NCBI RefSeq assembly: GCF_008704535.1
Contig: NZ_CP023701.1
Span: 6,862,001-6,926,000 of the forward strand
Length of the DNA stretch: 64,000 nucleotides
From: Streptomyces subrutilus
GTDB taxonomy: Bacteria; Actinomycetota; Actinomycetes; Streptomycetales; Streptomycetaceae
Reading direction: 5' to 3'
This document shows positions 8,050 through 15,940 of this stretch, piece by piece. The first letter of the stretch is position 1, and each line of letters opens with the position of its first letter. The position numbers and the translations under genes were made by a program. The notes below the pieces were generated by a model, which saw only the letters and a list, made by a program, of their open reading frames with translations, was not told the DNA's origin and did not search any database.

Positions 8050-8987
8050 GCGCCCTCGCCCACCCCGGCGGTCAGCTGCGCGGGGATCGACACGGGCAGC
8101 GGATACGCCTGCGCCCCGCCCGCCGCGCCCACCCCGGCAGCCGCCATCGGGACCACCCCGGGCGCCGACGACGCCGCGCCGCGGTCGGCCAGTGCGAGCA
8201 CCGCCCGGGCCACCCGGGCGGCCGCGTCGGGCACCTGACGGAAGCTCGGGAAGTCGTTCACGTCGACGACCACCGGCCCGTCCGGGCCCAGCAGCACGTC
8301 GACCCCGTACAGGTCGAGCCCGTACACCGCCCCCACCTGTGCGGCGATCGCCGCCACCTCCGCCGACAGCGGCACCCGGCGCTCCCGTACGGAGGGGTCC
8401 GGGTGCAGGGGCGAGCAGCGCTCGGTGGCGAACAGCTCCCCGCCGACCGCGTACACCTTGATGTCGGTGCCGGAGTTCGGCACGTACGGCTGGGCGATGA
8501 GCATGCCCTCGCCGGCCAGGACGGGCAGCAGCGCCTCCAGCCGCCCGGGCGACCCTACGAGGTGCACGGCCCGCCCCGAACTGCCGTCCGCGGGCTTGAC
8601 GACGAGGGGGTACTCGGCGTCCGGTATCTCCCGGAGCAGCTCCGGGTCGGCCACCGCGTAGGTGACGGGCAGCGGAAGCCCCCGCAGCCGCCCGAGCGCG
8701 GCCGCCAGCGCCTTGTCCCGTACGCCGCGGATCGACCGGGCGTCGTTGACGGTGGTCATGCCCGCCGCGGCGGCGGCTTCGAGCAGCGTCAGCCCCGGAC
8801 CGCCGGAGACCGTCTTGAGCACCCAGGCGTCGTGCGCCCCGGTCCCCACCGCCTCGGTCATCCGCAGCAGCGACCCTCCGGGCCGCACCACGTCCACCCG
8901 GTGCCCCCACGCCGTCAGCCGACCGATCACCTCGTTCGGCATCCCGTCGTGGCGGTAGTGCTCCTCCACCAGGAAGCAGAGCCTCAT
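8046..8987 (-). CDS. ATP-grasp ligase, first of a coupled pair
   Basis: A 313-residue ATP-grasp protein of the RimK/LysX-like group. Visible elements: ATP-binding loop PLVVKPADGSSGRAVHLV (about 125-142), adenine-contact region MLIAQPYVPNSGTDIKVYAVG (about 160-180), and the metal-binding VVVDVNDFPSFRQVP (about 245-260). The C-terminal 50 residues are Ala/Pro/Val-rich. The start has GGGGAAG upstream. It is the promoter-proximal gene of a unit with the next ATP-grasp gene and perhaps the DMT transporter, and is divergent from the conservon. Its two-gene arrangement resembles peptide- or amide-forming ligase pairs. The product cannot be inferred from sequence. Confidence 0.85.
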   Translation of the reverse strand: MRLCFLVEEHYRHDGMPNEVIGRLTAWGHRVDVVRPGGSLLRMTEAVGTGAHDAWVLKTVSGGPGLTLLEAAAAAGMTTVNDARSIRGVRDKALAAALGRLRGLPLPVTYAVADPELLREIPDAEYPLVVKPADGSSGRAVHLVGSPGRLEALLPVLAGEGMLIAQPYVPNSGTDIKVYAVGGELFATERCSPLHPDPSVRERRVPLSAEVAAIAAQVGAVYGLDLYGVDVLLGPDGPVVVDVNDFPSFRQVPDAAARVARAVLALADRGAASSAPGVVPMAAAGVGAAGGAQAYPLPVSIPAQLTAGVGEGA

Positions 8988-9336
8988 GGAACTTCCCCAT
9001 ATCCCCGGACGTCCGCCGATACCGTCCGGCGAGTTGTGACGTCACAGGATGTCATGAACCGCAATGTGCTGATCGGTCCGTGTGTGCGAAGGGGAACGCG
9101 GGGCAACCGCGCGGGTCCGGCGGCCCGGTGGCCGGGCCTTCGGCGGGCTCCCGACCGATCGGTCCGGCTGCGCTGGCAATTGGCCAAATAGCGTCTCAGC
9201 TCAGGTGATATCGGTCACTACGCAACGTGATAGTTGCCAAGAGCTGTCCAAAACGATCAATAACTCTCCTATAGTTGGGCCTCGTTACTGACAGGAACCC
9301 TCTCTTCCATATACGCCCGGTATGAGGCTCTGATTG
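8988..9336. promoter_or_regulatory. Divergent control region between ATP-grasp genes and conservon
   Basis: About 350 bases without a convincing gene. TGTGACGTCACA at 9035-9046 is a perfect 12-bp palindrome, 48 bases upstream of the first ATP-grasp start, and is a candidate operator. The conservon side (9190-9300) is distinctly AT-richer than its surroundings and holds TATAGT at 9270-9275 as a possible -10, with CTGTCC at 9243 as a weak -35 candidate. No promoter here is certain. Confidence 0.4.
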
Positions 9337-10968
9337 ATGACGGCGTCGCCCTCCCCCCTTCGCCCCTCCGCCCTCGCCCTGCTGCTGACCGCGGCGGCGG
9401 GCGGCGCGCTCTCCACGGCGGCGGTGGCCGCGGCCCCGCCGTCCGTCCGGGTCCCCCTCGCCTGGTTCTCCGTGTCGGGGGTGCTCCTCCTCGCCATCGC
9501 GGCCTTCGCCGTCACCTGGACGGCACGCACCGCCCGGGTCCAGCGCGGCCGGATCTCCACCCTGACCGGTGAGGTGGCCTCCCGCGACGCGTACATCGCG
9601 CGGCTCGCGGCCGACGCCTCGCGCGACGCGGCCGCCCACCACGGCGACCGCGAGCGCCTGGCCGCCGCCCACGCGGCCGAGGTGCAGGCCCTGGCCGCCG
9701 CCCACGCCGAGCGGGTCGACGGCCTCACCGCCGCCCACGCCACCGCCCTGGACCAGCTGACCGCGGCCCAGAGCGCCTCCCGCGAACGGCTCGGCAACGA
9801 GCTGCGGCGCGCCGAGTCCGGCCGGGCCGCCGCCATGGCCGCCGCCGCCAACGCGGCCGGCCGCATGCAGGCGCTGGCCACCGGCATGCTGGCCGACCTG
9901 CGCGACATGGAGCACCGCCACGCCGACGAGGACGTCCTCGGCGACCTGCTCCACCTCGACCACCGCACCGCCCAGGCCGGCCGCCTGGCCGACTCCATCG
10001 CCGTGCTCACCGGGGCCCGTTCGGGACGCCGCTGGGCCAAGCCGATCGTCATGGAGTCGATCCTGCGCGGCGCGATGGGCCGCATCGGCGGCTACCAGCG
10101 CGTCCGGCTGCACTCCACCAGCGACGCCGCCGTCGCCGGACACGCCGCCGAGGGCATCATGCACGCCCTGGCCGAACTGCTCGACAACGCCGCCAACTTC
10201 TCCCCGCCCACCGCGGAGGTCCACGTCTACGTGGAGGAGGTCCCGGCCGGCATCATCATCACCGTCGAGGACAGCGGACTGGTCATGAGCGACGTCCAGC
10301 TGCGCCGTGCCGAACAGGCCGTGACCGCCGAGTCGCTGGACCTGGCCGGCCTCTCCGGCACCCGCCTCGGCCTCGCCGTCGTCGGCCGCCTCGCCCGCAA
10401 GCACGGGCTCACGGTCTCCTTCCGCCCCTCGGCCCGCGGTGGCACGGGCGCGCTGATGATGCTCCCGCAGGAGCTGATCAGCCGCACCCCCTCCGAGACC
10501 GACGCCGCACCCGCGGCCGAGCCCGCCGAGCCCCCCGCGCTCCCCGCCCGCACCCCCCAGACCGCGCTGCCCGCGGCGCCCCCGGCGGCGGAGCCCGAGA
10601 CGGTCCACGAGACCCCGTCCGAGCCGCTCGCCGCCCCTCGCGCGCTGGACTCCGACCGCGCCGGAGAGGGCCGGGCCCCCGCCCGCGCCGCATCCGACGG
10701 CGAGCCCCCGCAGACCGGTGACACCGGTCTGCCCCAGCGCCGGCGCGGCCGCACCCTGGCCGCCGCCCACCCCGAGGGCCCCGACGCCGCCGGCGCGGCG
10801 GCCCGTACGGCATCCGGTACCCCCACCGGAGCCTCCCGGTCGGCCGCCCGCTTCGGCAGCTTCCGCCAGGCCGTACGCGGCGCCTCCGCGCCGGCCGCAC
10901 CGGCCACGAGCCCCGAGCGGCCCGCGCCGACCACGAACTCCCCGCACCCGGAAGGCAACACGGAATGA
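9337..10968 (+). CDS. cvnA: Conservon sensor histidine-kinase-like protein (CvnA type)
   Basis: A 543-residue membrane protein at the head of a conservon. Two hydrophobic segments near residues 6-26 and 36-57 enclose a very short outer loop. A charged Ala/Glu/His coiled-coil-like region (about 60-165) follows, then a histidine-containing dimerisation segment (DLLHLDHRTAQAGRLADS) and an HK-type ATPase domain with N-box LAELLDNAANFSPP. The last 160 residues are Pro/Ala-rich and disordered. In Streptomyces, CvnA proteins work with the roadblock, DUF742 and GTPase partners encoded immediately downstream, as here, rather than with a classical response regulator. The ATG at 9337 directly follows a TTG. 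The stop overlaps the next start (ATGA). Confidence 0.9.
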   Translation: MTASPSPLRPSALALLLTAAAGGALSTAAVAAAPPSVRVPLAWFSVSGVLLLAIAAFAVTWTARTARVQRGRISTLTGEVASRDAYIARLAADASRDAAAHHGDRERLAAAHAAEVQALAAAHAERVDGLTAAHATALDQLTAAQSASRERLGNELRRAESGRAAAMAAAANAAGRMQALATGMLADLRDMEHRHADEDVLGDLLHLDHRTAQAGRLADSIAVLTGARSGRRWAKPIVMESILRGAMGRIGGYQRVRLHSTSDAAVAGHAAEGIMHALAELLDNAANFSPPTAEVHVYVEEVPAGIIITVEDSGLVMSDVQLRRAEQAVTAESLDLAGLSGTRLGLAVVGRLARKHGLTVSFRPSARGGTGALMMLPQELISRTPSETDAAPAAEPAEPPALPARTPQTALPAAPPAAEPETVHETPSEPLAAPRALDSDRAGEGRAPARAASDGEPPQTGDTGLPQRRRGRTLAAAHPEGPDAAGAAARTASGTPTGASRSAARFGSFRQAVRGASAPAAPATSPERPAPTTNSPHPEGNTE

Positions 10969-11366
10969 CCGGCTCCACCACCGACGAGACGCTCAGCTGG
11001 CTCCTGGAAGGGCTCCTGGAACGCACCGCCGGCGCCCGGCACGCCCTCGTGCTCTCCCGTGACGGCCTCAAGCTGTGCCGCACCCCGGAGCTCTCCGTCG
11101 ACCAGGCCGACCAGCTCGCCGCGATCGCCGCCGGCATCCAGAGCCTCTCGCACGGCGCGTCCATCGAGTTCGGCGACGGGAGCGGCGGAGTCCGCTCCGC
11201 CATGGCCGAGTTCTACGGCGGCATCCTCTTCATCGTCGAGGCCGGTGAGGGCGCGCACCTCGCGCTCGTCGCGGCCGAGGACGCCGACGCCGGCCTGGTC
11301 GGCCACAACATGTCCGAACTGGTCGAGCAGCTCGGCGAGCACCTCGTCGCTCGGCCCCGGGGATGA
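10965..11366 (+). CDS. cvnB: Roadblock/LC7-domain protein (CvnB type)
   Basis: A 133-residue cytoplasmic protein with the Roadblock/LC7 fold, the second conservon component. LLEGLLERTAGARHALVLSR at the start, the DQADQLAAIAAGIQSLS helix, and the LVAAEDADAGLVGHNMSELV segment are typical of actinobacterial roadblock proteins near MglA-like GTPases. Known family members modulate the partner GTPase. Translation is coupled both ways: ATGA overlaps with the kinase gene upstream and the DUF742 gene downstream. Confidence 0.92.
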   Translation: MTGSTTDETLSWLLEGLLERTAGARHALVLSRDGLKLCRTPELSVDQADQLAAIAAGIQSLSHGASIEFGDGSGGVRSAMAEFYGGILFIVEAGEGAHLALVAAEDADAGLVGHNMSELVEQLGEHLVARPRG

Positions 11367-11722
11367 GCAGGAGTACGAACAGGCCGGGCCGGGACGACTC
11401 CCCGGACCGGCTCTACACCCTCACCGGAGGCCGCAGCCGGTCCGACTCCGACGCCTTCGACCTGGTCACCCTGGTCGTCGCCGAGTGCGACCCGGTCGCC
11501 GGCATGCAGTCCGAGCACGCGGCCATCCTGCGCATGAGCCGCTACCCGACCGCGGTCGTGGAGATCGCGGCCGAGCTCGGCCTGCCGGTGTCGATCGTGC
11601 GCATCCTCCTCGCCGACCTGCTCGGCACCGGCAAGATCAGCGCCCGGCACCCCCGTTCGGCGTACCGCCTTCCCGACCTCGACATCCTGGAGCAGGTGCT
11701 CGTTGGACTCCGCAATCTCTGA
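11363..11722 (+). CDS. cvnC: DUF742 protein (CvnC type)
   Basis: A 119-residue DUF742 protein, the third conservon component. The family signatures RLYTLTGGRS near residue 15, the LVVAECDP strand, and the winged-helix-like IAAELGLPVSIVRILLADLLGTGKI segment are present. The C-terminal DLDILEQVLVGLRNL is the usual ending. The role is not settled; it is thought to connect the roadblock/GTPase pair to the membrane kinase. Its start overlaps the roadblock stop (ATGA) and its end overlaps the GTPase start by 20 bases. Confidence 0.92.
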   Translation: MSRSTNRPGRDDSPDRLYTLTGGRSRSDSDAFDLVTLVVAECDPVAGMQSEHAAILRMSRYPTAVVEIAAELGLPVSIVRILLADLLGTGKISARHPRSAYRLPDLDILEQVLVGLRNL

Positions 11723-12329
11723 TCAGCGCGAAACCCGCCAGACCCTGCAGAGCACCGCCGACAACGGTCTGAAGATCGTCATCGTGGGCGGCTTCGGCGT
11801 CGGCAAGACCACCATGGTCCGCTCGGTCAGCGAGATCCGACCGCTGAACACCGAAGAGACCATGACCAAAGCCGGCGAGGCCGTCGACCACACCGACGGG
11901 ATCGCCGGGAAGACGGCCACCACGGTCGCCTTCGACTTCGGCCGCATCACCCTCGACGCGCGCAACGTGCTCTACCTGTTCGGCGCGCCCGGCCAGGAGC
12001 GGTTCTGGTTCCTGTGGGACCGGCTCTTCTCCGGCACGCTCGGCGCCGTGGTCCTCGTCGACACGCGCCGGCTCGCCGACTCCTGGTACGCCATCGACCG
12101 GCTCGAACACCACGGCACGCCCTTCGTCGTGGCCTGCAACGACTTCGGCGGTCCCGCCCACACCGCGGACGAGATCCGGGCCGCCCTCGACCTCCCGGCC
12201 GAGGTCCCGCTGGTGTTCTGCGACGCCCGCTCCCGCGAGTCCAGCAAGCACGTGCTGATCTCCCTCGTCCAGCACCTCCAGACGGCCGTTCTGACCAACC
12301 TGCCGAAGACCCCGGAGCCCGCCCCGTGA
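11703..12329 (+). CDS. cvnD: MglA-like small GTPase (CvnD type)
   Basis: A 208-residue ATP/GTP-binding protein, the fourth conservon component. G1/P-loop GGFGVGKTTMV is near residue 29, the G3-like APGQERFWFLWD near 95, and a variant G4 motif ACNDFGG near 142 in place of NKxD. The TTG start at 11703 is the only start upstream of the P-loop with suitable spacing from GGAG at 11689. This puts the start 20 bases inside the DUF742 gene. In conservons this GTPase is the switch and sits in a membrane complex with the kinase, roadblock and DUF742 proteins. Its stop overlaps the first P450 start (GTGA). Confidence 0.92.
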   Translation: MDSAISDQRETRQTLQSTADNGLKIVIVGGFGVGKTTMVRSVSEIRPLNTEETMTKAGEAVDHTDGIAGKTATTVAFDFGRITLDARNVLYLFGAPGQERFWFLWDRLFSGTLGAVVLVDTRRLADSWYAIDRLEHHGTPFVVACNDFGGPAHTADEIRAALDLPAEVPLVFCDARSRESSKHVLISLVQHLQTAVLTNLPKTPEPAP

Positions 12330-13564
12330 CCTGCCCCGCCGCCCACGACCCGCTGGCCGTCCCCCTCGGCGGCCCCCGGTTCCAGACCGACCCCATCGAG
12401 CTGTACCGCGAGATGCGGCGCGACCACGGCGCCGTGGCCCCGGTCGTCCTCGACGGCGGCGTACCGGCCTGGCTGGTCCTCGGCTACCGGGAACTGCACC
12501 AGGTCACCAGCGACCCGGTGCTCTTCTCCCGCGACTCGGACCTGTGGAACCAGTGGGACCGCATCCCCGCCGACTGGCCGCTGCTGCCGATGATCGGCCG
12601 CAAGCAGCCGTCCATCCTCTACACGGTGGGCGAACGGCACCGGGAGCGGGCGGCCGTCATCTCCGACGCCCTCGAATCCGTGGACCCCTTCGAACTCAAG
12701 GGCCACGCCGAGCGGTTCGCCGACGAGCTGATCGACGTCCTGTGCGGCAAGGGCAGGTGCGACATCGTCGCCGAGTACGCCATGCTCCTGCCGCTGCGCG
12801 TCCTCGCCCGCATCTACGGCTTCTCCGACGAGCAGGGCCCCGGCCTCGTCACCGCCATGAACGACATGATCAACGGCCGTGAGGGCGCCCTGGACGGCCA
12901 GCGCCACCTGGGCGGGTCCATGTACGCCCTGCTCGCCGCCAAGCAGGCCGACCCCGGTCCCGACGTCGCCTCCCGGATGCTCGCCAACACCGCCGGCTTC
13001 ACCATGGACGAGGTCGCCCAGGACCTGATGGTGATGATGGCCGCCGGCCACCAGCCCACGGCCGACTGGATCGGCAACTCCCTGCGCCTCATGCTCACCG
13101 ACGACCGCTTCGCCGCCTCCCTCGCGGGCGGCCGGCACAGCGTCGGCGAGGCCATGAACGAGGTGCTGTGGGAGGACACCCCCACCCAGAACGTGGCCGG
13201 CCGCTGGGCGTCGCGCGACACCAACCTGGGCGGGCGCCGCATCGGCCGCGGCGACCTCGTGCTCCTGGGACTGGCCGCGGCCAACGCCGACCCGCACGTG
13301 CGGACCGACGCGGGCGCGCTGACCGGCGGCAACAACGCCTTCTTCTCCTTCGGCCACGGCGAGCACCGCTGTCCGTTCCCCGCCCAGGAGGTCGCCGAGG
13401 TCATCGCCCGCACCGGCATCGAGGTCCTCCTCGACCGGCTGCCCGACGTCGACCTCGCCGTGCCCGCCTCCGCGCTGGCCCGCCGCCCCTCGCCCTGGCT
13501 CCGCGGACTGAACGAACTGCCCGTCACCTACACCCCGACACCGGCCCTTGGAGCGACCAGATGA
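12326..13564 (+). CDS. Conservon cytochrome P450 of CYP157 type with altered ExxR motif
   Basis: A 412-residue P450-fold protein starting at a GTG that overlaps the GTPase stop. The heme-ligand region FSFGHGEHRCPFPAQE is intact, with the axial cysteine. The K-helix motif reads NEVLWED, so the nearly universal ExxR arginine is tryptophan. The I-helix reads VMMAAGHQPTADWIG, without the usual acid-alcohol pair. Streptomyces CYP157 members are known to lack a normal ExxR, and they occur in conservons next to CYP154 members, as here. It may have lost monooxygenase activity and act as a structural or redox-sensing part of the conservon; that is inference. Confidence 0.88.
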   Translation: MTCPAAHDPLAVPLGGPRFQTDPIELYREMRRDHGAVAPVVLDGGVPAWLVLGYRELHQVTSDPVLFSRDSDLWNQWDRIPADWPLLPMIGRKQPSILYTVGERHRERAAVISDALESVDPFELKGHAERFADELIDVLCGKGRCDIVAEYAMLLPLRVLARIYGFSDEQGPGLVTAMNDMINGREGALDGQRHLGGSMYALLAAKQADPGPDVASRMLANTAGFTMDEVAQDLMVMMAAGHQPTADWIGNSLRLMLTDDRFAASLAGGRHSVGEAMNEVLWEDTPTQNVAGRWASRDTNLGGRRIGRGDLVLLGLAAANADPHVRTDAGALTGGNNAFFSFGHGEHRCPFPAQEVAEVIARTGIEVLLDRLPDVDLAVPASALARRPSPWLRGLNELPVTYTPTPALGATR

Positions 13565-14814
13565 CGTGCCCGATCGACCACTCCGGCCCCGGCGCCGGCG
13601 CCCTCACCCTCGACCCCTTCGTCGCCGACCTCGACGCGGAGAGCGCGGCCCTGCGCGCCGCCGGTCCGCTCGCCCGCGTGGTCCTGCCGGGCGGCGTGGG
13701 CGTGTACGCCGTCACGCGCCACGCGGAGGCGAGAAGACTCCTGACCGACTCCAGAGTGGTCAAGGACATCAACGCGTGGGGCGCCTGGCAGCGCGGTGAG
13801 ATCCCCCTGGACTGGCCGCTGATCGGCCTGGCCAACCCGGGCCGCTCCATGCTGACCGTCGACGGCGAGGAGCACCGCCGACTGCGCTCCCTGGTCGCGC
13901 AGGCCCTCACCGTCCGCCGGGTGGAGAAGCTGCGCGAGGGCATCGAGGCCCTGACCGCGGACATGCTCGACGCACTGGCCGCGCTGCCGGCCGGCGAGCG
14001 CGTCGACCTCAAGCTGCACTTCGCCTACCCGCTGCCGATGAACGTCATCAGCCGGCTGATGGGCGTGGACGCCACCGAACACCCGCGGCTGAAGGCCCTG
14101 TTCGAGAAGTTCTTCTCCACCCAGACCCTGCCCGAGGAGGTCCCGCAGATGATGGCGGACCTCGGCGCGCTGTTCTCCCGGATCGTGGAGTCGAAGCGGG
14201 AGAACCCGGGCGACGACCTCACCAGCGCGCTCATCGCCGCCTCCGAGGACGGGGACCGCCTCACCACGGAGGAGATCACCAACACCCTCCAGCTGATGGT
14301 CGCGGCCGGCCACGAGACCACCATCAGCCTGATCGTCAACGCCGTGGTCGCCCTGGAGACCCACCCCGAGCAGCGCGCCCTGGTCCTCAAGGGCGAGGTC
14401 CCGTGGGAGAACGTGATCGAGGAGACCCTGCGCTGGTCCACCCCGACCTCGCACGTCCTGATCCGCTTCGCCGCCGAGGACGTCGAGGTCGGCGACCGGA
14501 TCCTGCCCAAGGGCGAGGGGCTCGTCGTCTCCTTCGGCGCCATCGGCCGCGACGAGGAGCAGCACGGCGAGACGGCCGGCGCGTTCGACGTCACCCGCAC
14601 CCCCAACCGGCACATCTCCTTCGGCCACGGCCCGCACGTGTGCCCCGGCGCCGCCCTGTCGCGCCTGGAGGCACTGGTGGCCCTGCCGGCCCTCTACGCG
14701 CGCTTCCCGGACCTGGCCCTCGCGGTCGCCCCCGACGAGCTCCGCAACAAGCCGATCCTGACCCAGAACGACCTGTTCGACCTGCCGGTCCGGCTGACCG
14801 CCGCGGCCGGCTGA
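13561..14814 (+). CDS. Conservon cytochrome P450 of CYP154 type
   Basis: A 417-residue P450 whose ATG overlaps the stop of the preceding P450 (ATGA). Its motifs are orthodox: I-helix MVAAGHETTIS, K-helix ExxR in EETLRW, and heme loop HISFGHGPHVCPGAALSRLE with the axial cysteine. The start MTCPIDHSG is typical of the CYP154 group, which hydroxylates macrolide or steroid-like molecules in other streptomycetes. Electrons would have to come from ferredoxins elsewhere, since none is in this operon. It is the last gene of the six-gene conservon and probably the catalytically competent partner of the defective-looking P450 upstream. Confidence 0.92.
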   Translation: MTCPIDHSGPGAGALTLDPFVADLDAESAALRAAGPLARVVLPGGVGVYAVTRHAEARRLLTDSRVVKDINAWGAWQRGEIPLDWPLIGLANPGRSMLTVDGEEHRRLRSLVAQALTVRRVEKLREGIEALTADMLDALAALPAGERVDLKLHFAYPLPMNVISRLMGVDATEHPRLKALFEKFFSTQTLPEEVPQMMADLGALFSRIVESKRENPGDDLTSALIAASEDGDRLTTEEITNTLQLMVAAGHETTISLIVNAVVALETHPEQRALVLKGEVPWENVIEETLRWSTPTSHVLIRFAAEDVEVGDRILPKGEGLVVSFGAIGRDEEQHGETAGAFDVTRTPNRHISFGHGPHVCPGAALSRLEALVALPALYARFPDLALAVAPDELRNKPILTQNDLFDLPVRLTAAAG

Positions 14815-14903
14815 CCCGGTCGCACCCCGCTCCCGGCCGGCCGCCGCCCCGGCCGGGAGAAAACCGGATGAGCCGCTCCGCACGCCGCTGCTACGGTGGG
14901 CGC

Positions 14904-15635
14904 GTGCCGAAGCTGAATCAGATAATCGCAGTGGAAAAGGGCGTCAAGTCCAAGTCCCTCCAAGAGCTGACCCAGGCTCACCACGACGTCCAGAAGCCCG
15001 CGCTGCTCGCCGGCATCTCGCGGACCTACCAGCCCAAGGACGAGGAGGGTGAGCAACTGCCGCCCGAATCCACCCGGGTCCAGGTCAAGGCGGAGGACGC
15101 GCTGCGGGCCACGGCGGCCACGCTGACCCGGCTGTTCGACGTGACGGCCACCAAGGACTGGGCGAACCGCACCGCGGCCGCGGACGTCGTCGTCGACGGC
15201 ACCGTGCTGCTCCCGCAGGTGCCCGTGCCCTACCTGCTCTTCCTGGAGAAGCAGCTCACCGACCTGAACACCTTCGTCCGGAAGCTGCCGGTGCTCGACG
15301 CCGCCGAGTCCTGGAACCTGGACCCGTCCACCGACTCCTGGAAGACGGACCCGGTGCGCACGATCCGGACCAGGAAGGTCCCGCGCAACCACGTCAAGGC
15401 CGAGGCCACCGAGAAGCACCCGGCGCAGGTCGAGGTCTACTACGAGGACGTCCCGGTCGGCTACTGGACGACCGTGAAGTTCTCCGGCGCCCTCCCGGCC
15501 CGCCGCGTCAACGAGCTCCTGGACCGGGTGGAGAAGCTCCAGCAGGCCGTGAAGTTCGCCCGCGAGGAGGCCAACGGCACCGAGGTCACCGACCAGCGGG
15601 TCGGCGACGCGGTGTTCGGCTACCTGTTCCGGTAG
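14904..15635 (+). CDS. DUF7873-family protein
   Basis: A 243-residue cytoplasmic protein of a family common in Streptomyces (DUF7873), with no established function. Recognisable blocks are PKLNQIIAVEKGVKSKSLQE at the start, LAGISRTYQPKDEEGEQLPP, and TDQRVGDAVFGYLFR at the end. I prefer the GTG at 14904 over an in-frame ATG at 14868. TACGGT ends six bases before the GTG and would make a leaderless start typical of streptomycetes, and family members begin at this position. It is charged, has no signal peptide, and contains one coiled-coil-like segment near the C-terminus. The tRNA-like block begins right behind it. Confidence 0.85.
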   Translation: MPKLNQIIAVEKGVKSKSLQELTQAHHDVQKPALLAGISRTYQPKDEEGEQLPPESTRVQVKAEDALRATAATLTRLFDVTATKDWANRTAAADVVVDGTVLLPQVPVPYLLFLEKQLTDLNTFVRKLPVLDAAESWNLDPSTDSWKTDPVRTIRTRKVPRNHVKAEATEKHPAQVEVYYEDVPVGYWTTVKFSGALPARRVNELLDRVEKLQQAVKFAREEANGTEVTDQRVGDAVFGYLFR

Positions 15636-15646
15636 CCCCCAGATCG

Positions 15647-15665
15647 CCCCCTGCGGCGCAGGGGG
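15647..15665 (+). terminator. GC-rich hairpin after the DUF7873 gene
   Basis: CCCCCTGC, a three-base loop (GGC), and GCAGGGGG form an 8-bp perfect stem 11 bases after the DUF7873 stop. It may end that transcript, or be part of the tRNA-like precursor that follows. A second small hairpin, GCGC-GAGA-GCGC with a GNRA loop, follows at 15667-15678. There is no T-tract, as usual in Streptomyces. Confidence 0.55.
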
Positions 15666-15704
15666 TGCGCGAGAGCGCAAGCTGAAACTGAAAGTCGAAG
15701 CTGA

Positions 15705-15791
15705 ACAGGGGTGACAGTTGGGGGTTCGAATCCCTCTCCCGGCACCACGTGCCGGGGTGGCCCAAGCCCGGTAGAGGCGGCCCCGTCAATC
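15705..15791 (+). tRNA. tRNA-like gene A with permuted halves (3' half first, Leu-like)
   Basis: A complete cloverleaf can be drawn only if the 3' half precedes the 5' half. 3' half: anticodon-stem GGGGT 15708-15712, variable GACAGTT, T-stem GGGGG 15720-15724, T-loop TTCGAAT, T-stem CCCTC 15732-15736, acceptor TCCCGGC 15737-15743, A73 at 15744, encoded CCA 15745-15747. Three bases (CGT) follow, then the 5' half: acceptor GCCGGGG 15751-15757, TG, a 3-bp D-stem GCC/GGC around AA...GGTAGA, and anticodon-stem GCCCC 15780-15784. Acceptor pairing is 7/7 (one G-U) and anticodon pairing 5/5 (one G-U). The 5' half and A73 look like bacterial tRNA-Leu, but the variable arm is short. The anticodon is not fixed; CAA is one reading. 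No ordinary 5' half lies upstream. Confidence 0.55.
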
Positions 15792-15853
15792 TCAGATTCT
15801 CGCTCCAGTCTCAGTATTCGCCGCCGAACACCGGATCGACCGGGCGTGGACGG

Positions 15854-15940
15854 TCATCGACGGATGGGGGTTCAAGTCCCTCCTGCGCCTCTCCTCGTGG
15901 CGCGGTAGTTCAAAGGCAGAACACGTCGGTCTCAGAATGA
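15854..15940 (+). tRNA. tRNA-like gene B with permuted halves (3' half first)
   Basis: A second cloverleaf in the same reversed order. 3' half: anticodon-stem CGACG 15858-15862, GAT, T-stem GGGGG 15866-15870, T-loop TTCAAGT, T-stem CCCTC 15878-15882, acceptor CTGCGCC 15883-15889, T73 at 15890, CCA not encoded. Eight bases follow, then the 5' half: acceptor GGCGCGG 15899-15905, TA, D-stem GTTC/GAAC 15908-15911 and 15919-15922, A26, anticodon-stem CGTCG 15924-15928. Acceptor pairing is 7/7 (one G-U), D-stem 4/4, anticodon stem 5/5. T73 and the D-arm resemble tRNA-Gly. Outside the anticodon stem, ATGA/TCAT and TCCACG/CGTGGA also pair, with bulges on opposite strands. The anticodon cannot be fixed; CTC or GTC are possible readings. 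Confidence 0.55.

Noticed and set aside
15751..15890. Ordinary tRNA with an intron (5' half at 15751, 3' half ending 15890)
   Set aside because: The acceptor strands GCCGGGG and CTGCGCC do not pair and the anticodon stems do not match. Pairing works only for the permuted combinations.
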